This document shows, piece by piece, positions 58,776-64,000 of a stretch of DNA of 64,000 bases. The position numbers and the translations under genes were made by a program. Numbering within the stretch: position 1 is the first letter of the stretch; each line of letters starts with the position of its first letter. The DNA is from Clavelina lepadiformis (Eukaryota > Chordata > Ascidiacea > Aplousobranchia > Clavelinidae): assembly GCF_947623445.1 (NCBI RefSeq), contig NC_135240.1, positions 17,670,001-17,734,000 on the forward strand, written 5' to 3'. The notes below the pieces were generated by a model, which was not told where the DNA came from, searched no databases, and saw only the letters and a program-made list of their open reading frames with translations.

Positions 58776-59464
58776 TACATTAAATCAAGAAGCTACCATC
58801 GCAAAACTACATCATAAACCTACCCTGAACTATGGCTTGCAACGAGACCTAGGTTATGACTGCCTACAGTCTAAATTTGGACAGATTCCATGTGCTGTAG
58901 GCCTACTCAGTTTTCTATAACAACTGCCTAAACTTTACAACAACGTTTTAGCTTAAAATTTTAGGACAAATAGGCCTACTCTAAAATACCAAAAATTCAA
59001 ACCCACACAAAACTTACAACTTAGCCTAGACCTGGAACCAGCTATCGCCAAAACAATAAGAAACTAGTCCACATCGACGTCATATGCGCATTGGACCGGA
59101 AATTTTCTTAATTTTTTTAATATGACGCATTGAGTGCGACACGGTAACAATCGCCGTTGTGACGGCTCAAAATCGTCTTTCCATTGGGAAGTGATGCCTT
59201 AAGGTCCACAGCTGAATCATGGGCGGATATATGAGAGGCCCCTAAAAAGTTTGAAGCTCGGTTTTAATTCCAACAGTAATGAAGCGCTTTCGTACAAAGA
59301 AATGTCCGTTATACATGAAGCACTTTCACGATTTGATTCCGGGAGGAACCAACGCTTGATATACAGCTTTGGAAAAATTGAAACGTTCAAAATATTGATT
59401 TCCACTTCACGTAAAAGTAGCGCTTTGAAAATGAAAATAATACAAACTTTCTTTACCTCAACCC

Positions 59465-59537
59465 GTTCTCGTAGTGTAGCGGTTATCACGTTCGCCTAAC
59501 ACGCGAAAGGTCCCCAGTTCGATCCTGGGCGAGAACA
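59465..59537 (+). tRNA. tRNA-Val(AAC) (U6)
   Basis: Same as U5. Confidence 0.95.
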
Positions 59538-59630
59538 TGCTTAAAATTTATTTGCGCAATAAAATATCAGACTTAATGGAAAGAATTCAAATAAAATTCA
59601 CTTGCTATTTCTATGTTCTTTCGATGTTTT

Positions 59631-59696
59631 GCTTCGGTGGTGTAAAGGTTATCACGTTCGCCTCACACGTGAAAGTTTTCGAGATAGGTCGAAGAA
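59631..59696 (+). pseudogene. Decayed tRNA-Val(CAC)-like copy (U6)
   Basis: Same as U1. Confidence 0.65.
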
Positions 59697-59771
59697 AACG
59701 AAAGGTTAATCTTTTCAAAAAGTTTATAAACCACAAGTATCGTTTTCAAAGTTTCACGTTCAAGAATCTCC

Positions 59772-59778
59772 AGTCCCT

Positions 59779-59839
<61 letters not shown>

Positions 59840-59845
59840 AGAGAC
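59772..59845 (-). tRNA. tRNA-Asn(GTT), altered discriminator (U6)
   Basis: The body is as U1, but the base after the acceptor stem is T rather than G on the tRNA strand (CCAGTCCC in place of CCCGTCCC on the plus strand). Confidence 0.9.
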
Positions 59846-60299
59846 TTATCTATGCTGATTAATCGTCTTCTTCATTGTAGGATTGGTAATGCAGCAGAAG
59901 TAATTTATAAGCCTTATTTGCTTGATTTAAATGATCGAGTTATGTTAAGTTCGAGTTCGCAGCCTTGGCCAATACTAGGCTCTCTTCTAGGCGAAGCCAA
60001 ACCTTGAAAAACCAAAATACCTAAATTTTTATTCCAACATCGTGACACTTTCTTTAATAATATTTCAAACGTGGCAAACATTTTTATCTCGTTGAAATTT
60101 TCTAATGTCTCTTTTGTTCAAGGAATATAGCTTGTCGTCAGCAAAATATTGTTGTTTAAAATGTAGCAAACTGTTATAAAACGTTTTTAACCAATTCATG
60201 AATCCATTATATTAATGCACTCATACGACGCCAAAGCACATTAAAGTAGGCATGTATTCAACTGCTCGAATAAAATCGCCGTTTTAGCGAGGGACTTTC

Positions 60300-60419
60300 G
60301 CCTACGACCATACCACGTTGAGTACACCCCATCTCGTCCGATCTGGGAAGTTAAGCAACGTCGGGCCCGGTTAGTACTTGGATGGGTGACCGCCTGGGAA
60401 TACCGGGTGTTGTAGGCTT
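60300..60419 (+). rRNA. 5S ribosomal RNA (U7)
   Basis: Identical to U1. Confidence 0.97.
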
Positions 60420-60674
60420 TTCGTTATTTTCTAATTTTCCAACGTTTTTGTCTGTATTTTCATTTTCCGGATGAGCTTTTCAAAAGTCAAACTATGTTTT
60501 AATTTCTAATCAATATCATTTTTGAACATGTTTTATATTAGATATTTTTATTTTGTAAATACTCTATATATATTTATATTGTTTCCAAATTGAAGACAAT
60601 CGAGACGAAGATCAGAACGAACAAACATAGTTGGACGAGGTGAATGACGCTGACCCCAACAAATCCGGGATAAG

Positions 60675-60741
60675 TCACTCACTCACTCACTCACTCACTC
60701 ACTCACTCACTCACTCACTCACTCACTCACTCACTCACTCA
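60675..60741 (+). repeat. TCAC microsatellite, 67 bp (U7)
   Basis: Followed by AACGGAG as in U6. Confidence 0.97.
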
Positions 60742-61211
60742 ACGGAGTTGTGGACAATGACAAGGGCCCCCACGACGAGGTTTTCAACAGGGTCGGAACC
60801 AGTGGGGACGCGCAATCACCACCCAAAACGGAAAACATCGCGGAAGATGCTCAACCCACCTAAACCGAGTGCGCGACATTACCCTAACCTACCTGCCTAA
60901 TTTTTTAACTATGGGCTGCGTGACCTACTTTTTAAAATCGCATTTGGTCCAGAAAAGAGTTTATTTTATGTGTTCTCCAGCGTATCAGTATAATAAATAG
61001 GTTATACGTATCCACTGACCAAAGCGTGATCTGCTACTAGACAGACGCTTTGCCACTAAACCATGGCCCCGTACGTTCATCATTTCTCAGATTGCTCTTG
61101 TCAAAGTCGAAGTTTTATTGACCTCATATTGATTAAGCCTGACCAGTTTCACTTGATTAATGTTTTTTTGCAGTTTGCAAAAATATATTATCAGCACACA
61201 GTATCGTAGCC

Positions 61212-61284
61212 GCCTCTATAGCTCAGGGGTTAGAGCACTGGTCTTGTAAACCAGGGGTCGTGAGTTCAATTCTCACTGGAGGCT
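61212..61284 (+). tRNA. tRNA-Thr(TGT), canonical copy (U7)
   Basis: Same as U6. Confidence 0.93.
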
Positions 61285-61730
61285 CTTCTACTTACAACGT
61301 TACGTTGTGTTGTCAGCTTGAAATGGAATTTTAGCAAGACACAAAAAACATCAATTTACATGCACAGCATAAAGTCGTCATAATGTTTTCCTCACCATTT
61401 TGTGTTTGAAACCAGCGAGAATTTGGCTAACAGTCGATCGAGGTAATCCATCATAAAACTGAGATGTTATTCATGCAATGCGAGCTAGATGTTCAGAATG
61501 TTAACGCACAAGTTGCGCTGCACAAGTCTCTCTGACATGTGGTTTCAAGTGCCCGACTCATTGCTTATTTTCAATATTCTCCTTGTAGTTGACTCAATGA
61601 CATTCGAAAGGAAGCTTTCAGCGCAAATATTTTGCAATAAACTGGTTTCTACTCGCGTTTGGTCACATAATCACAACTTTAAAACATCAATAAATTGAAT
61701 CTTTCTTCCCCCTGTCGTTCCTCCGTATAG

Positions 61731-62442
61731 TTTGGGTTATCAGGTTCGTCTAAAGTCTAAAAGAGGTGCAACTGCTATTTTAACCAGTTCACCATACAAG
61801 AAGCAGTTGGCACCAACGAATCGTAGCCAATGCGCGGTATCTGGCAACAGCAGTAAAACAAGTTCATCGAAAAAACGTTCTATGAAGAAAGCTAAGGTTT
61901 CCAGGTCATCAATGCAGCAGAAGGACACAGTCGATGAAAGTGATAACAACGTAGATGCAGAATGCTTTTACTGCAACAAAATGTATTCCAAATCGTCCGA
62001 GAATGATGGGTGGATCCAGTGCTCCAAATGCATGCGATGGGCGCACGAAGCCTGCTCTGGGTGTAATGAAGAAGATGACAACTTTATTTGTGAATTATAT
62101 TTTTAAAAATTGATGGTGAACTGCGATTACTTTCATAACTACTTCGATTATCATGACAATTTGTAATGAAATTGATTGTGACGTGGAACAAATTGCCTTG
62201 TTTACTCAAAACTTACGGTGGTCCACTTTACCCCACACATGTGGGGTAAAGTAGACTATTGGAGGTGCTTTTAAATCAAAAAAAATTGATGTAAGAATCC
62301 AAGCAATCAATAAAAGGGCACTTCAAAAATGATCGAAATACCTTAGAGTTAACTCTCAAAACAAACAAGTCAAACGTTTTGATGAAATCAGTGAATTGTA
62401 ACGATTTAAGCCTTAGGTGGTCCGCTTTACCCCGCCCTCCCC
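61731..62442 (+). mobile_element. pogo-type transposon tail (U7)
   Basis: Frame 61732-62106, with the private variant KKQLAPTNRSQ. Confidence 0.65.
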
Positions 62443-63131
62443 TACATTAAATCAAGAAGCTACCATCGCAAAACTACATCATAAACCTACCCTGAACTAT
62501 GGCTTGCAACGAGACCTAGGTTATGACTGCCTACAGTCTAAATTTGGACAGATTCCATGTGCTGTAGGCCTACTCAGTTTTCTATAACAACTGCCTAAAC
62601 TTTACAACAACGTTTTAGCTTAAAATTTTAGGACAAATAGGCCTACTCTAAAATACCAAAAATTCAAACCCACACAAAACTTACAACTTAGCCTAGACCT
62701 GGAACCAGCTATCGCCAAAACAATAAGAAACTAGTCCACATCGACGTCATATGCGCATTGGACCGGAAATTTTCTTAATTTTTTTAATATGACGCATTGA
62801 GTGCGACACGGTAACAATCGCCGTTGTGACGGCTCAAAATCGTCTTTCCATTGGGAAGTGATGCCTTAAGGTCCACAGCTGAATCATGGGCGGATATATG
62901 AGAGGCCCCTAAAAAGTTTGAAGCTCGGTTTTAATTCCAACAGTAATGAAGCGCTTTCGTACAAAGAAATGTCCGTTATACATGAAGCACTTTCACGATT
63001 TGATTCCGGGAGGAACCAACGCTTGATATACAGCTTTGGAAAAATTGAAACGTTCAAAATATTGATTTCCACTTCACGTAAAAGTAGCGCTTTGAAAATG
63101 AAAATAATACAAACTTTCTTTACCTCAACCC

Positions 63132-63204
63132 GTTCTCGTAGTGTAGCGGTTATCACGTTCGCCTAACACGCGAAAGGTCCCCAGTTCGATCCTGGGCGAG
63201 AACA
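63132..63204 (+). tRNA. tRNA-Val(AAC) (U7)
   Basis: Same as U5. Confidence 0.95.
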
Positions 63205-63297
63205 TGCTTAAAATTTATTTGCGCAATAAAATATCAGACTTAATGGAAAGAATTCAAATAAAATTCACTTGCTATTTCTATGTTCTTTCGATGTTTT

Positions 63298-63363
63298 GCT
63301 TCGGTGGTGTAAAGGTTATCACGTTCGCCTCACACGTGAAAGTTTTCGAGATAGGTCGAAGAA
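63298..63363 (+). pseudogene. Decayed tRNA-Val(CAC)-like copy (U7)
   Basis: Same as U1. Confidence 0.65.
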
Positions 63364-63438
63364 AACGAAAGGTTAATCTTTTCAAAAAGTTTATAAACCA
63401 CAAGTATCGTTTTCAAAGTTTCACGTTCAAGAATCTCC

Positions 63439-63445
63439 AGTCCCT

Positions 63446-63506
<61 letters not shown>

Positions 63507-63512
63507 AGAGAC
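63439..63512 (-). tRNA. tRNA-Asn(GTT), altered discriminator (U7)
   Basis: Same discriminator change as U6. Confidence 0.9.
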
Positions 63513-63966
63513 TTATCTATGCTGATTAATCGTCTTCTTCATTGTAGGATTGGTAATGCAGCAGAAGTAATTTATAAGCCTTATTTGCTTGATTTAAATG
63601 ATCGAGTTATGTTAAGTTCGAGTTCGCAGCCTTGGCCAATACTAGGCTCTCTTCTAGGCGAAGCCAAACCTTGAAAAACCAAAATACCTAAATTTTTATT
63701 CCAACATCGTGACACTTTCTTTAATAATATTTCAAACGTGGCAAACATTTTTATCTCGTTGAAATTTTCTAATGTCTCTTTTGTTCAAGGAATATAGCTT
63801 GTCGTCAGCAAAATATTGTTGTTTAAAATGTAGCAAACTGTTATAAAACGTTTTTAACCAATTCATGAATCCATTATATTAATGCACTCATACGACGCCA
63901 AAGCACATTAAAGTAGGCATGTATTCAACTGCTCGAATAAAATCGCCGTTTTAGCGAGGGACTTTC

Positions 63967-64000
63967 GCCTACGACCATACCACGTTGAGTACACCCCATC
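63967..64000 (+). rRNA. 5S ribosomal RNA, cut by window end (U8)
   Basis: The first 34 nt match the other copies exactly, so the array continues past the window. Confidence 0.95.

Larger units (their letters stand above)
56626..60299 (+). repeat. Array unit U6 (3,674 bp)
   Basis: With U7, forms the second unit lineage: canonical tRNA-Thr, tRNA-Val(AAC), CCCCGCCCTCCCC at the pogo end, and a deletion in GAGACCTAGG (58849 region). Confidence 0.95.
60300..63966 (+). repeat. Array unit U7 (3,667 bp)
   Basis: Nearly identical to U6. Confidence 0.95.

Overview
The window is metazoan nuclear DNA: AT-rich, with intron-split genes, canonical GT-AG splice sites, metazoan 5S rRNA and tRNA genes, and many eukaryotic transposons. 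Frequent TAGGCCTA-type motifs, Polinton relics and the mix of repeats would suit a marine invertebrate deuterostome such as a tunicate, but nothing in the sequence fixes the taxon.

Positions 1-36000 are ordinary, gene-poor, transposon-rich sequence. Two host protein genes are well supported. The first, on the minus strand at 5444-6682, is an intronless gene for a GLT1D1-like GT-B glycosyltransferase. The second, on the plus strand from about 18566 to 33945, is a long-intron gene for a Dbl-family (DH-PH) Rho guanine nucleotide exchange factor. I rebuilt it from eight small exons whose phases agree and whose joined translation follows the order of DH and PH conserved regions. Around and inside these genes lie a broken piggyBac transposon with TTAA duplications (7877-9997), two hAT-type MITEs with perfect 8-bp duplications, a TA-flanked inverted-repeat element (30809-31611), a fragment of an R2-like endonuclease-bearing LINE (13377-14205) between two oppositely oriented Polinton fossil fragments, and several shorter dispersed repeats.

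Positions 38301-64000 are a tandem array with a period of about 3.66 kb (seven full units, U1-U7, and the start of U8, running off the window). Each unit holds, in order: a 5S rRNA gene (+), a TCAC-type microsatellite, a tRNA-Thr-like remnant (-), a tRNA-Thr(TGT) (+), a 5'-truncated pogo-type transposase tail with a PHD-like finger, a dispersed repeat also found near 10 kb, a tRNA-Val (+), a decayed tRNA-Val(CAC)-like copy (+), and a tRNA-Asn(GTT) (-). It is therefore a mixed RNA polymerase III gene array. Two broken unit fragments (35679-36515 and 37790-38300) precede it, separated by 1.27 kb of unrelated DNA that carries a promoter-like arrangement and a possible small secreted-peptide ORF.

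The array is highly homogenised but not uniform. The tRNA-Val anticodon is TAC in U1-U4 and AAC in U5-U7. The tRNA-Thr is damaged in U1-U5 and canonical in U6-U7. The tRNA-Asn discriminator changes in U6-U7. Because these changes occur at different unit boundaries, the array looks like a mosaic of two unit lineages joined by unequal exchange or gene conversion around U5.
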